In this document: piece by piece, positions 15,075-22,863 of the stretch
Layout of the letters: every line of letters starts with the position of its first letter
Numbering within the stretch: the stretch's first letter is position 1
Assembly: GCA_900766185.1 (NCBI GenBank)
Contig: CAAFUL010000013.1
Span: forward strand, 1-22,900
Direction of reading: 5' to 3'
Length of the DNA stretch: 22,900 nt
From: an uncultured Johnsonella sp.
GTDB taxonomy: Bacteria; Bacillota; Clostridia; Lachnospirales; Lachnospiraceae
Program-made: the position numbers and the translations under genes
Notes under the pieces: model-generated
Told to the model about the DNA's origin: nothing
Database searches by the model: none
What the model saw: only the letters and a program-made list of their open reading frames with translations

Positions 15075-16093
15075 TTAAATCCATAGAATTTTTGTGTAAT
15101 CTTATATCCCATTATAGATACCTGTCTTCCTGCTTTGCCCGGAAGATTCATACTCTGTCCCAAAAATCCCCATCTGATTCTCATATACAGTCTTAAATTG
15201 TTCTTTTTAAGATATGCCCAGATTTCTTTTTTCTTTTGCATATTTTCTTCCGTCCCTGATTTTATAGCAAGTATTGAGCAGACAACCATCATTATTTCTA
15301 TATAAAGTATCATATACCTTCTAAGTTTTTTGCTCTTTATCTTATATAAATCGTATGCATCCAGCATGATTTTGGTAATCTTAAGCTGTTGATCTATTCT
15401 TCCTATCATAACAGCTTCATTGACTGATTGATCATTTCTTCCTATAAAATACCTGTAGAAATTTACATCCAGATAATATAGGTTCTTCACATACGGAAGA
15501 GGTGTATACACAAATATATTATCTACATAGAAGGTATGCTTTGGAAGTTCCAGTCCACAGTCAATAAGCAACTGTCTTCTATATATTACCGAATGCATAA
15601 GTATATACTGACCCGGAAGAAAGCGCCCTATCTCATCCCATGTAAGTATTTTTTCAGTAGGAATGACTCTTCTGTAATTCATTACCCTCTTATGTGTGGC
15701 ACCTTCTTTTTCGTATACATAGTTGCTTATCATCATGTCAAGCTGTGTGTCGGACTCATTTGCAAAGAACCTAAGTTTATCAAGTATCTTCATGTAAGAA
15801 GTCTCATCCAACCAGTCATCAGAGTCTACGACCTTGAAAAACATACCGCTTGCAGCCATAAGCCCTGCCATTACAGCAGCACCGTGTCCGCCATTTTCCT
15901 GATGTATGGCTTTGCAAATAGTAGGATATTCTTTCTCATACCAATCAGCTATCTCTTTTGTATCATCTTTAAATGAACCGTCATTTACTATAAGTATTTC
16001 AACATCTTCGCCACCCTTAAGCACAGAGTCTATACATTTTCTCATATAGGCTGCCGAGTTATAACAAGGTATAGCAACACTTAATAATTTCAA
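15071..16093 (-). CDS. GT2-family glycosyltransferase
   Basis: A 340-residue inverting GT-A glycosyltransferase that would transfer a sugar from a nucleotide-sugar donor, probably into a surface glycan. Motifs (numbered from the TTG start): SVAIPCYNS at the N-terminus, IVNDGS (35-40) for nucleotide binding, and VVDSDDWLD (88-96), whose DxD binds the metal and diphosphate. There is no strong membrane anchor; a hydrophobic helix (about 270-290, YIEIMMVVCSILAI) may associate with the membrane. I start it at TTG 16091-16093: AGGAGG lies 10 nt upstream and it begins 1 bp after the CPBP stop. The ATG at 16147 has no SD and would overlap that gene by 53 bp. Its stop codon lies in a 26-bp direct repeat. 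Confidence 0.88.
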   Translation of the reverse strand: MKLLSVAIPCYNSAAYMRKCIDSVLKGGEDVEILIVNDGSFKDDTKEIADWYEKEYPTICKAIHQENGGHGAAVMAGLMAASGMFFKVVDSDDWLDETSYMKILDKLRFFANESDTQLDMMISNYVYEKEGATHKRVMNYRRVIPTEKILTWDEIGRFLPGQYILMHSVIYRRQLLIDCGLELPKHTFYVDNIFVYTPLPYVKNLYYLDVNFYRYFIGRNDQSVNEAVMIGRIDQQLKITKIMLDAYDLYKIKSKKLRRYMILYIEIMMVVCSILAIKSGTEENMQKKKEIWAYLKKNNLRLYMRIRWGFLGQSMNLPGKAGRQVSIMGYKITQKFYGFN

Positions 16094-16094
16094 G

Positions 16095-16895
16095 CTAAAT
16101 ATTCCTCCTATATTCTTTATGTAGATACAGTATAATAACATATGCACTTACAATCATACATAGCAATACTGCAGGTACTAAATACACATTTTCCATAAGG
16201 AAGCCTTTTACCGTATTCGTACTTACAAATACCGCAAAAATATTGGCACTGCAATGAAATGTAATGCAAGCATATATATTCTTAGTTTTTTGATATATAA
16301 AAGCCAATACAAATCCCATCAAAAAAGCGTAAATTCCCTGGCTTAGATTCATATGCATCACAGCAAATACCGTAGATGAGATAACAGCCGCCTTGATGTG
16401 ATCATATCTTTGCTCTATATTCTTATATATAAGTCCTCTATACATAAGTTCTTCCTGTATAGGTATTATAATTCCCACACTTGCAATTTTAAGCCAAAAA
16501 GGTTGGCTTTCTATAAGCTCGTTTACCTGTTTGAATGCCTCATCCTGTTCACTTATACCAAATATCGATACTGCTACACTAAGACAAATCCCAAGGCTTA
16601 TGCCAAGCCAGCCTATAAAAACATAGTCTTTAAGCTTTGTGGAAAAAAGTGCCGCCATTCCTATAGGTTCTTTTTTCTCACCGGACTTACTTGTATAAAT
16701 AATACCAAACCATGTAAATATAAGTATTATTGCGGCAAGAGAATTGAGTATCATAGCATTGCTAAAGTCAATCATAGGTAGTAAAGTGTCTACCTCTCCC
16801 GGTACAACAGGCACCAGGAATGCAAGTGATGTTATAAGCAAATATGTTACAACAGGATATATACAGTCCCACACTGTATACAATATTTTCTTCAA
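16095..16895 (-). CDS. CPBP family intramembrane glutamic protease-like protein
   Basis: A 266-residue multi-pass membrane protein of the CPBP (Abi/Rce1-like) family. The three active-site motifs are present: EELMYRG (EExxxR), VFAVMHMN (FxxxH) and FHCSANIF (HxxxN). About seven to eight hydrophobic segments are visible. Such proteins cleave or process membrane substrates, and in Firmicutes some act in peptide-pheromone or bacteriocin self-immunity; no substrate is evident here. The TTG at 16893-16895 has GAGAGG 6 nt upstream, so I prefer it over the GTG at 16928, which lacks an SD. A promoter lies about 50 bp upstream. It is co-transcribed with the glycosyltransferase, whose SD lies inside its last codons. 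Confidence 0.88.
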   Translation of the reverse strand: MKKILYTVWDCIYPVVTYLLITSLAFLVPVVPGEVDTLLPMIDFSNAMILNSLAAIILIFTWFGIIYTSKSGEKKEPIGMAALFSTKLKDYVFIGWLGISLGICLSVAVSIFGISEQDEAFKQVNELIESQPFWLKIASVGIIIPIQEELMYRGLIYKNIEQRYDHIKAAVISSTVFAVMHMNLSQGIYAFLMGFVLAFIYQKTKNIYACITFHCSANIFAVFVSTNTVKGFLMENVYLVPAVLLCMIVSAYVIILYLHKEYRRNI

Positions 16896-16942
16896 AATCC
16901 ACCTCTCGATCCGTATTGAATTAATCACTGATACGATAGCCT

Positions 16943-16971
16943 ATTATACATAAATTATTTGTTTTTTTCCA
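16943..16971 (-). promoter_or_regulatory. promoter of the CPBP-glycosyltransferase operon
   Basis: Minus-strand TGGAAA (16966-16971) and a consensus TATAAT (16943-16948) are 17 bp apart, roughly 50 nt before the chosen TTG start. The -35 is only 4 of 6 to consensus. The rest of 16972-17100 is AT-rich with no gene I can support. Confidence 0.55.
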
Positions 16972-17101
16972 GTATATTAAGGAGATTTAATACAATATTG
17001 AAGTGAAAAGTTTATTTACACTGTGAAGGGGGCAAAAACGGATTTTAGTCTTACATCTATTTTAACCTCTCAAAATGATGGTTAATTAACTCCTACGATA
17101 T

Positions 17102-17152
17102 AAGAAACTACCGCAGTCAACTATGCTTACAGTTTAACTGCGGTAGTTCTTT
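17102..17152 (-). terminator. strong hairpin terminator, probably bidirectional
   Basis: Bases 17106-17117 (aactaccgcagt) pair perfectly with 17137-17148 around a 19-nt loop. The minus strand continues TCTTATAT; the plus strand continues CTTTTG. It lies about 45 bp beyond the truncated toxin gene and would stop transcripts from that side before the CPBP promoter. Confidence 0.75.
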
Positions 17153-17194
17153 TGTACTGATTCTCTAAACAAATACTTAATATGAGGTGCTTTT

Positions 17195-17374
17195 TTATTC
17201 ATTAAAGATTCTTGTAATGTCCTGATATCTATTGAGAACACGGTAAATCTCCACATATTCTTTACTTTCCTTGTAAATGATTACATAATTTTTCCATATT
17301 AAGTATTTATAGTCTGTTCTAAATGATATCCTTTTAGAAAGTTTTGCACCCATTCTCGGAAATAATTTAAGACT
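17195..17374 (-). pseudogene. N-terminally truncated ParE/RelE-type toxin
   Basis: The last 59 codons of a type II toxin of the ParE/RelE fold. The segment LKLFPRMGAKL corresponds to the end of the helical part. DYKYLIWKNYVIIYK followed by YVEIYRVLNRYQDITRIF is the typical C-terminal beta-hairpin (NYLIFYR...VEIYRVLHGRRD in relatives). Intact members are about 95-105 residues, so roughly the first 40 are missing. The missing part is not on the other side of the IS remnant: only about 40 bp separate that remnant from the ABC ATPase gene. An in-frame TTG in the IS remnant would give a 77-residue hybrid, but its first 18 residues come from the insertion element. No antitoxin gene is adjacent. Almost certainly non-functional as a toxin. 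Confidence 0.75.
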
Positions 17375-17470
17375 GTGAACTACCCATAGTCTAAAGCCTA
17401 TGGGCTTCCTGCTTCGCTGACCTCGCAACCTACTATCTCCACAGGCGTTAATTTGGGCAGTCCCTGCCCT
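17375..17470 (-). ncRNA. possible orphan omegaRNA scaffold of a lost TnpB
   Basis: On the minus strand this is the 3' end of tnpB plus the element right end, the part that forms omegaRNA in TnpB systems. Stem gggca/tgccc (17455-17469) comes first, then a purine-rich linker, then stem cccatag/ctatggg around loop tctaaagc (17383-17404), ending GTTCAC at 17375. In TnpB systems the guide is the sequence immediately 3' of the right end, here the toxin fragment from 17374 downwards. No tnpB is present in the window, and transcription is not shown. Confidence 0.35.
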
Positions 17471-17520
17471 ATTGTTTTTTCTTATACTACCTTAACTCAC
17501 CGTCTAAAGCCGGTGGGATT
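17375..17520 (-). mobile_element. internally deleted IS200/IS605-family remnant
   Basis: Two hairpins with the identical 8-nt loop tctaaagc (plus strand) mark the ends: 17383-17404 (7-bp stem) and 17496-17517 (7-bp stem with one wobble). Such paired subterminal hairpins are the ends used by TnpA in IS200/IS605 elements. Between them the minus strand keeps 27 in-frame codons, ending TPVEI...EVSEAGSP-stop (stop 17398-17400), which resembles the TnpB C-terminus. An in-frame TAA at 17482-17484 closes the frame upstream. All of tnpA and nearly all of tnpB are gone. The right end abuts the truncated toxin at 17374. The left end probably lies between 17520 and 17545. Confidence 0.7.
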
Positions 17521-17561
17521 GCGGTAGCATTATTTCAACCTTAGCAAGCTCTAATATTCTA

Positions 17562-18317
17562 CTACTTTACCTCAAACACCGAGCCCAGCAGTTTTTTAGT
17601 ATACTCTTCTTTAGACTCGCTCAGCAGATTCCTACTTTCTACTATTTCAACTATCTTACCGTTATACATTACTATAATCCTATCTGCTACCAGCCTTACT
17701 GCCGCAAGGTCATGGCAGATAAAGATAACGGAGTTATCACAGGATTTTCTCAAATCATACATAAGTTTAAGCACATCCTGCTGCACCGACACATCTAAGG
17801 CGGCAGTTGCCTCATCATAGATAAGTACTTCAGGGCTTAGGGTCAAGGCTCTGGCTATAACTACTCTTTGAAGCTGCCCTCCGCTAAGCTGATGCGGCAG
17901 TCTTTCCATAATATCGGTAGGAAGTTTTACAAGCTCTAAGTACTCTTTAGCCTTTTTTAATGCCTCTTTCTTGCTTGCAAGTTTAAAATTAAGCATACCC
18001 TCGCACAAAAAATCACCTATGTTCATTCTCGGACTGAAGGTTGAGTTAGGATTTTGGAATACCATTTGCACATTTTTTCTGTATTCCCTTAACTTTGCAC
18101 TGTTAAGCTTTGTAAAATCCTCCCCTTTAAATAAAATACTTCCGCCATCAGGTTTTACTATGCGTGTAATTACCTTAGCCAATGTACTTTTACCGCTGCC
18201 GCTCTCTCCCACTATTCCAAGTATCTCACCCTTTTCAAGCTCGAAACTTACATTATCTAAAGCCTTGACCTTGTTAAAATTTTTAGATAAATTCTTTATA
18301 GTCAGTACATTTTCCAT
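17562..18317 (-). CDS. ABC importer ATPase 2 (NikE/OppF type)
   Basis: A 251-residue ATP-binding subunit on the cytoplasmic face of the importer. Walker A is GESGSGKST, the Q-loop is in MVFQNPNSTF, the ABC signature is LSGGQLQRV, Walker B is VLIYDEATAALD and the switch His is in FICHDLAAV. It stops soon after the core domain and lacks the long C-terminal oligopeptide extension, so it resembles NikE more than OppF. I start it at ATG 18315-18317, 1 bp after the stop of the first ATPase gene and behind GGCGAGG. The longer reading from 18347 lacks an SD and overlaps that gene. It is the last gene of the five-gene importer operon. Confidence 0.9.
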   Translation of the reverse strand: MENVLTIKNLSKNFNKVKALDNVSFELEKGEILGIVGESGSGKSTLAKVITRIVKPDGGSILFKGEDFTKLNSAKLREYRKNVQMVFQNPNSTFSPRMNIGDFLCEGMLNFKLASKKEALKKAKEYLELVKLPTDIMERLPHQLSGGQLQRVVIARALTLSPEVLIYDEATAALDVSVQQDVLKLMYDLRKSCDNSVIFICHDLAAVRLVADRIIVMYNGKIVEIVESRNLLSESKEEYTKKLLGSVFEVK

Positions 18318-18318
18318 A

Positions 18319-19140
18319 TTACACAACCTCGCCCTTTCTGTCGGCAAACCTTATGTCTTCGAGTTTAGGTATGGCTTCTATAAGTTTTTTTGTATACTCC
18401 GTCTTAGGACTTTTTATAACTTCTTCCTTGCTGCCGTACTCTATCAGCTTGCCGTCTTTCATAACTGCTATATTATCGGATATGTGTGCAGCAACACCCA
18501 TGTTGTGAGTAACTATTATCATTGCCGTATTAAAATCCTTAGACAGCCTTAAAAGTTCTTCCACCACCTGCACCTGCAAGGTTACATCCAAGGCTGAGGT
18601 AGGCTCGTCTGCAAGTAAAAGTGCCGGATTGAAAGTAAGCGCCATGGCTATGCCGACTCTTTGCTGCATACCGCCGCTAAGTTCAAAAGGATAGGAATTA
18701 AGTATCCTGTCTGCATCATCAAACCCGAGTTTCTTAAGGCTTTCTCTTTCCAGTTTCCTGCACCCTTCCTTAGTAAGCTTTTCATGGGCTAATATAAATT
18801 CATCATATTGATAAGCAATTTTTTTAATCGGATCAAGATGACTTAGGCTATCCTGAAATACCATAGCTATCTCTTTTCCCGATATTTCTTTTCTTAGCTT
18901 ATCGTCAAAGTCCTTAAGTACATACTTATCCTTATAGACTATAGTTCCGCTGATACTTACACTTGCCGATAAAAGCCCTAAAATAGCGTGTATAAGGCTA
19001 CTTTTACCGCTGCCGCTCTCTCCAACTACAGTTAAGATCTCTCCCCTTCTTATAGAAAGGGAAAGATTGGATACGGCAGCCTGTTTTTGCCTATAACTTA
19101 TATTTAAGTCTTTTATTTCTAATATCTTATCATTATTCAA
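18319..19140 (-). CDS. ABC importer ATPase 1 (NikD/OppD type)
   Basis: A 273-residue ATP-binding subunit. Walker A is GESGSGKSS (40-48), the Q-loop is in AMVFQDSLSHLDPI, the signature is ELSGGMQQRV, Walker B is LLLADEPTSALD and the switch His is in VTHNMGV. It pairs with the second ATPase to power uptake. The start is TTG at 19138-19140: an in-frame stop lies 9 nt upstream, there is no early in-frame ATG, and AAAGGA sits 8 nt before the TTG. The gene overlaps the end of the binding-protein gene by 8 bp, indicating translational coupling. The short C-terminus again fits the nickel-type branch. Confidence 0.9.
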   Translation of the reverse strand: MNNDKILEIKDLNISYRQKQAAVSNLSLSIRRGEILTVVGESGSGKSSLIHAILGLLSASVSISGTIVYKDKYVLKDFDDKLRKEISGKEIAMVFQDSLSHLDPIKKIAYQYDEFILAHEKLTKEGCRKLERESLKKLGFDDADRILNSYPFELSGGMQQRVGIAMALTFNPALLLADEPTSALDVTLQVQVVEELLRLSKDFNTAMIIVTHNMGVAAHISDNIAVMKDGKLIEYGSKEEVIKSPKTEYTKKLIEAIPKLEDIRFADRKGEVV

Positions 19141-20701
19141 TTGTTACATCCTTTGTCATGAAATAATAATCTATAGGAAATACTGTTACACTGTCTACAT
19201 TTGCTTTAGATACTGTATTATTGTTAGTTGTTAAAAGATAGACATTTGCTACATCTTCGTTTAATATCTGCTGTGCCTCAGTTACAAGTTCAAGCCTTTT
19301 ATTAGCATCAAAAGTAGATACGAGTTCACTTACTATCTTGTCAAACTCAGGATTTGAATAATGACCGAAGTTATCTGTTCCGTTAGTTGTGTAGTTTTGC
19401 TCAAGGAAACGCTTGGGATCTCCTGTAGTAGCAGTTACATAATTAAGTAAAAGTAAGTCAAAGTCCTGCTGCTCTCTTAATTCATTGATATTTTCCAAAA
19501 GCTGTATCTCTACATCTATACCGACAGCCTTAAGCTGCTCCTTTATAAACTCCGCTACAGGACTAGCCTTAGGTATAGGCAGTGTAAATGAAAGCTTCTT
19601 TCCGTTCTTTTCCAAGATACCATCTCCATCCGTATCTGTAAATCCTGCTTCTGCAAGTTCTTTCTTAGCCTGTTCCAGGTTATACTTTTGTAAATCAAGC
19701 TTATCGTAGTTATATCCTGCTATAGCCGGGAATACCGCTCCGGCAGCTTCACCTCTTTTAATACTTGTCAAAGTATCTCTGTCTATTGCATATGAGAATG
19801 CCCTTCTTACATGTATGTCTGATAAGAATTCATGCTTATGATTAAGGCACAGGTACTCAACTCTCAGTGAAGGAAGCTCTGTAACCGTATAGCCTCCTGC
19901 CGACTCTAAAATAGTAATTCCTGTGGCACTTATACTCTGTGCCATATCAAGCTCTCCCGACTGCAAGGCTGCAAGTCTGGTGTCATCATCTTCTATATCC
20001 TTTAAGGTATAAGTATCAAGTGCCACATCACCATTCCAGTAATACTTGTTTTTAGCAAGCTGTATCTCTACATCGGGAGTAAAAGATGTAATCTTGTAAG
20101 GTCCTGTACATATAGGTCCGTTAGGTATATCCGCTTCAGCCTGATCTGTATCTATAATACAAAACAGAGGCTCTGTAAGATTGGCTACTAAAGAAGCATA
20201 AGGCTCTGTAGTCTTATAAATCAAATACTCACCGTCAACTTCCATACTCGCAAGTTTGGCGTTGCTCTTTGCCCTCTCATCCTTTGCTACAGCCCTTTCT
20301 ATACTCTTTTTTACATCCTCAGGTGTAAGCTCCTTACCGTTACTGAACTTAACGCCCTGTCTTATATGAAACTTCCATGTAGTATCATCTACAAGTTCCC
20401 AATCATCTGCAAGCTGATGAACTATCTCCATTCTGTCATTAACTGTAGCAAGATTCTCACCTACAGCAGCTCTTGAAAGTGTCCATGCATTCCAGCCGTT
20501 AGCCGGATCAAGATCGCTTCCGAACCAAAAAGTTGCCGTATTCATGTGCTTTTTAGCACCCGTATCTGCCGCAGCAGAGCTTTGTGCTGCATCTGAAGCT
20601 CCCTCGGACGCAGCTTCAGATGTGCTTTTATTATTTGAACAAGCTGAAAGTGCAAGTGCCAAAGCTGCCGCACCTAAAAAACATAATAATTTCTTCTTCA
20701 T
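19133..20701 (-). CDS. nickel/peptide-type substrate-binding lipoprotein (SBP family 5)
   Basis: A 522-residue extracytoplasmic binding protein of SBP family 5. The signal peptide ends in lipobox LSAC, with Cys21 (numbered from the chosen start) as the lipid anchor. A Ser/Ala/Glu linker follows (about 22-55). Family features include WELVDDTTWKFHIRQGVKFSNGKELTPEDVKKSIERA and GPYKITSF. The N-lobe motif DPANGWNAWTLSRAAVGENL looks more like NikA/CntA-type metal or metallophore binders than like OppA, but that is a recall-based impression. The ligand could be nickel, a metal-chelate or a peptide. The start is ATG 20699-20701, 9 nt after AGGAGG; the reading from 20725 would place the SD within the coding region. 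Unusually, it is third in the operon, after both permeases. Confidence 0.9.
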   Translation of the reverse strand: MKKKLLCFLGAAALALALSACSNNKSTSEAASEGASDAAQSSAAADTGAKKHMNTATFWFGSDLDPANGWNAWTLSRAAVGENLATVNDRMEIVHQLADDWELVDDTTWKFHIRQGVKFSNGKELTPEDVKKSIERAVAKDERAKSNAKLASMEVDGEYLIYKTTEPYASLVANLTEPLFCIIDTDQAEADIPNGPICTGPYKITSFTPDVEIQLAKNKYYWNGDVALDTYTLKDIEDDDTRLAALQSGELDMAQSISATGITILESAGGYTVTELPSLRVEYLCLNHKHEFLSDIHVRRAFSYAIDRDTLTSIKRGEAAGAVFPAIAGYNYDKLDLQKYNLEQAKKELAEAGFTDTDGDGILEKNGKKLSFTLPIPKASPVAEFIKEQLKAVGIDVEIQLLENINELREQQDFDLLLLNYVTATTGDPKRFLEQNYTTNGTDNFGHYSNPEFDKIVSELVSTFDANKRLELVTEAQQILNEDVANVYLLTTNNNTVSKANVDSVTVFPIDYYFMTKDVTIE

Positions 20702-20714
20702 AAATACTATCCTC

Positions 20715-21545
20715 CTAGTTTTCATATTTTGGATCTAATATATCTCTAAGGCTGTCGCCTAACAGATTAAAAATAACTACATTAATAAGTATGATAAGTC
20801 CGGGGTAGATCAAAAGCCAGTAACAGGTCTGCATAAAAGGCTTACCCTCACTTAACATAAAGCCCCACTCGGGTTGAGGCGGCTGTGCTCCAAGTCCCAG
20901 CAAGGATAAACTTGCCAAAGTTAAGAGCTTATCTCCCAAGTCCTGTGTCATAAGTACAAGCATTTGCGGCAATATATTGGGAAGTATATAGGCGTACATG
21001 ATCTTAAAATTATTAGCCCCTCCTAACCTTGCCTCATGAATAAAGTCACTTCCTATAATACTCATACTTACCGATCTTGTAAATCTTGCATATGACACCC
21101 ATGAAGTAACTATTAATGCTATAAATATATTAAATACTCCCACTCCGAATACCGCAACCAAGGCAATAATCAGAACCATTCCCGGAAACGCCATAAGCAT
21201 ATCCAAAAATCTCATTATAATACTGTCAACTATACCGCCCGACATAGCCGATACTATTCCTATAAAACTTCCTATTAAAGCACTCACAATTACTATAGCA
21301 AATACCGTAAGCAGTGAGGTCTTGCCGGCATACATAAGCCTTGAAAGCACACATCTTCCAAGCTGATCCGTTCCTAAGGGAAACATTGCACTGCTGTTTT
21401 CCAGTATGTGATCGTAATACTGCTTATAAGGGTCATGCGGAGCAAAGTTTTGTGCAAATACTACTGCGATTATCATAAGTAAGCCCAATGTAAAAAGCAG
21501 CATGAATTGCTTATTTCTTAATGCTCTTTTTAGATATATGCTCAT
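20715..21545 (-). CDS. ABC importer permease 2 (NikC/DppC type)
   Basis: A 276-residue inner-membrane permease with six predicted transmembrane segments. It has the DppC-type N-terminal periplasmic signature (FAPHDPYKQY, then FPLGTDQLGRCVLSRLMYAGKTSL) and an EAA-loop HEARLGGANNFKIMYAYILPN that docks to the ATPases. The C-terminus ends DSLRDILDPKYEN, as is typical. The ATG is preceded by AGGAGG and begins 1 bp after the first permease's stop. Its own stop codon overlaps the SD of the binding-protein gene. Confidence 0.92.
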   Translation of the reverse strand: MSIYLKRALRNKQFMLLFTLGLLMIIAVVFAQNFAPHDPYKQYYDHILENSSAMFPLGTDQLGRCVLSRLMYAGKTSLLTVFAIVIVSALIGSFIGIVSAMSGGIVDSIIMRFLDMLMAFPGMVLIIALVAVFGVGVFNIFIALIVTSWVSYARFTRSVSMSIIGSDFIHEARLGGANNFKIMYAYILPNILPQMLVLMTQDLGDKLLTLASLSLLGLGAQPPQPEWGFMLSEGKPFMQTCYWLLIYPGLIILINVVIFNLLGDSLRDILDPKYEN

Positions 21546-21546
21546 T

Positions 21547-22479
21547 CTAACCTCCTATTCTCATACGGGGGTCTATAGATCTGTGCAATATATCAACCAG
21601 GAAATTGATTCCTACATATATAAGAGCCATCCAGACCACATATGCCTGTATTATAGGATAATCTCTATTGCTTATAGCCTCCATCGCAAGCTTGCCCACA
21701 CCCTGCCAGGCGAAAATATTTTCCACTACTATAGTTCCTCCAAGCATACCTCCTATAGTCATTGCAAACATCGTCAGTACTCCTATCAAGGAGTTGGGAA
21801 GTACATGATTGAGGATAATACGCCTGTAGGGAACACCTCTTGATAAAAGTCCTACAACATAGTTTTTCTTCATTTCCTCCAAAAGCCCTGCTCGTATTCT
21901 TCTTACATATGCCGAAGTCGACCATATTGATAGCGTAATCGCAGGTAAAACCATATGCTTTGCTTCTCCCATACCTGAGGTCGGAAGTATCTTAAGCCTT
22001 ATTGCAAACCAGTATATAAGCAAAAGTCCAAGCCAGAAACTAGGCATGGATATACCTATAAATGAAATAAATCTGATAATGTTGTCGACTACGGTATTAT
22101 GCCGTACAGCCGATAAGATTCCAAACAGGAGTGAAAATACTATGGTAAGTATTATTGAAATAAATACTAAACTTACTGTATTAGGGATAGCCTGACCTAA
22201 CTTTTCGGAAACCGGAACGGAATATTTGATAGAAGTTCCGAAGTCTCCTTTTAATGCAGCTAAAAGCCAGTTAGTATACCTTTCCATAAAGCCCTTATTA
22301 AGCCCCAATTTTTCTCTTTCTTTTTCAATCACTTCTTTGGAAACCTGCTGATTCATACTTTCATACTTCATAGTTACCGGATCGGACGGAAGTATCGATG
22401 TGATAAAAAAAGTAAGAAAAGATACCACCAGCATAATAAAAATAAGTTGTATAAAACGGTTTATAATATACTTTGTCAT
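21547..22479 (-). CDS. ABC importer permease 1 (NikB/DppB type)
   Basis: A 310-residue inner-membrane permease and the first gene of the importer operon. The N-terminal helix (IINRFIQLIFIMLVVSFLTFF) and ILPSDPV segment are DppB/NikB hallmarks. The region YVVGLLSRGVPYRRIILNHVLPN is the EAA coupling loop, and the C-terminus ends ILHRSIDPRMRIGG. The ATG has an AAGGAG SD. About 380 bp separate it from the next gene, the plus-strand IS256 transposase, so the operon promoter must lie in that gap; I could not pick a convincing -10/-35 pair or a NikR- or Fur-like operator. Confidence 0.92.
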   Translation of the reverse strand: MTKYIINRFIQLIFIMLVVSFLTFFITSILPSDPVTMKYESMNQQVSKEVIEKEREKLGLNKGFMERYTNWLLAALKGDFGTSIKYSVPVSEKLGQAIPNTVSLVFISIILTIVFSLLFGILSAVRHNTVVDNIIRFISFIGISMPSFWLGLLLIYWFAIRLKILPTSGMGEAKHMVLPAITLSIWSTSAYVRRIRAGLLEEMKKNYVVGLLSRGVPYRRIILNHVLPNSLIGVLTMFAMTIGGMLGGTIVVENIFAWQGVGKLAMEAISNRDYPIIQAYVVWMALIYVGINFLVDILHRSIDPRMRIGG

Positions 22480-22784
22480 TCTGCTCCTTAAATATTCACA
22501 AAATTTAAATTGAATCTATTACTTTTTCACCCCCTGCAAAACTTTGAAACTCTTTTTAATACATCTACACTTGTTAATGGTTTAGCTTATGAGAATATAG
22601 TGAAGTGCTGACATACTGATTTAATGAATTTTACACAAGAAAACGGCATAAAAAAACTGCCGGCTATTGCAATTTATTATGTTAAACTACATAAACTTAA
22701 TAAAATCAGCTGCCGAACAGTAGAATAAAACTCTTTGCCATGTCTCGCAGCAATCTAAGAGTTATGGAAACCCGACTTAGAGAG
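22480..22784. other. intergenic region upstream of the ABC importer operon
   Basis: AT-rich with no ORF I can support. It holds an inverted aactctt/aagagtt pair (near 22728-22763) and the short palindrome gccggc followed, on the minus strand, by a T run (near 22653-22666). The leader and promoter of the importer operon should be here. Confidence 0.4.
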
Positions 22785-22815
22785 CTTGTGAAAATTTCTC
22801 TGTAAATAATGTTAA

Positions 22816-22860
22816 AAAAGGTCTTCTATGATAAAATATTTTATCATAAGGAGACCTTTT
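22816..22860 (+). promoter_or_regulatory. hairpin that sequesters the transposase ribosome-binding site
   Basis: A perfect 22-bp palindrome (22827-22848, halves tatgataaaat/attttatcata) is extended, after a small internal loop, by 9 more pairs (22816-22824 with 22852-22860). The AAGGAG SD (22848-22853), 10 nt before the ATG, falls in this structure. In other insertion sequences such hairpins limit translation from read-through transcripts. Confidence 0.65.
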
Positions 22861-22863
22861 ATT

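Noticed and set aside
22480..22784. Riboswitch or NikR/Fur operator upstream of the ABC importer
   Set aside because: No recognisable aptamer core, and no GTATGA-N16-TCATAC-like or Fur-like dyad was found.
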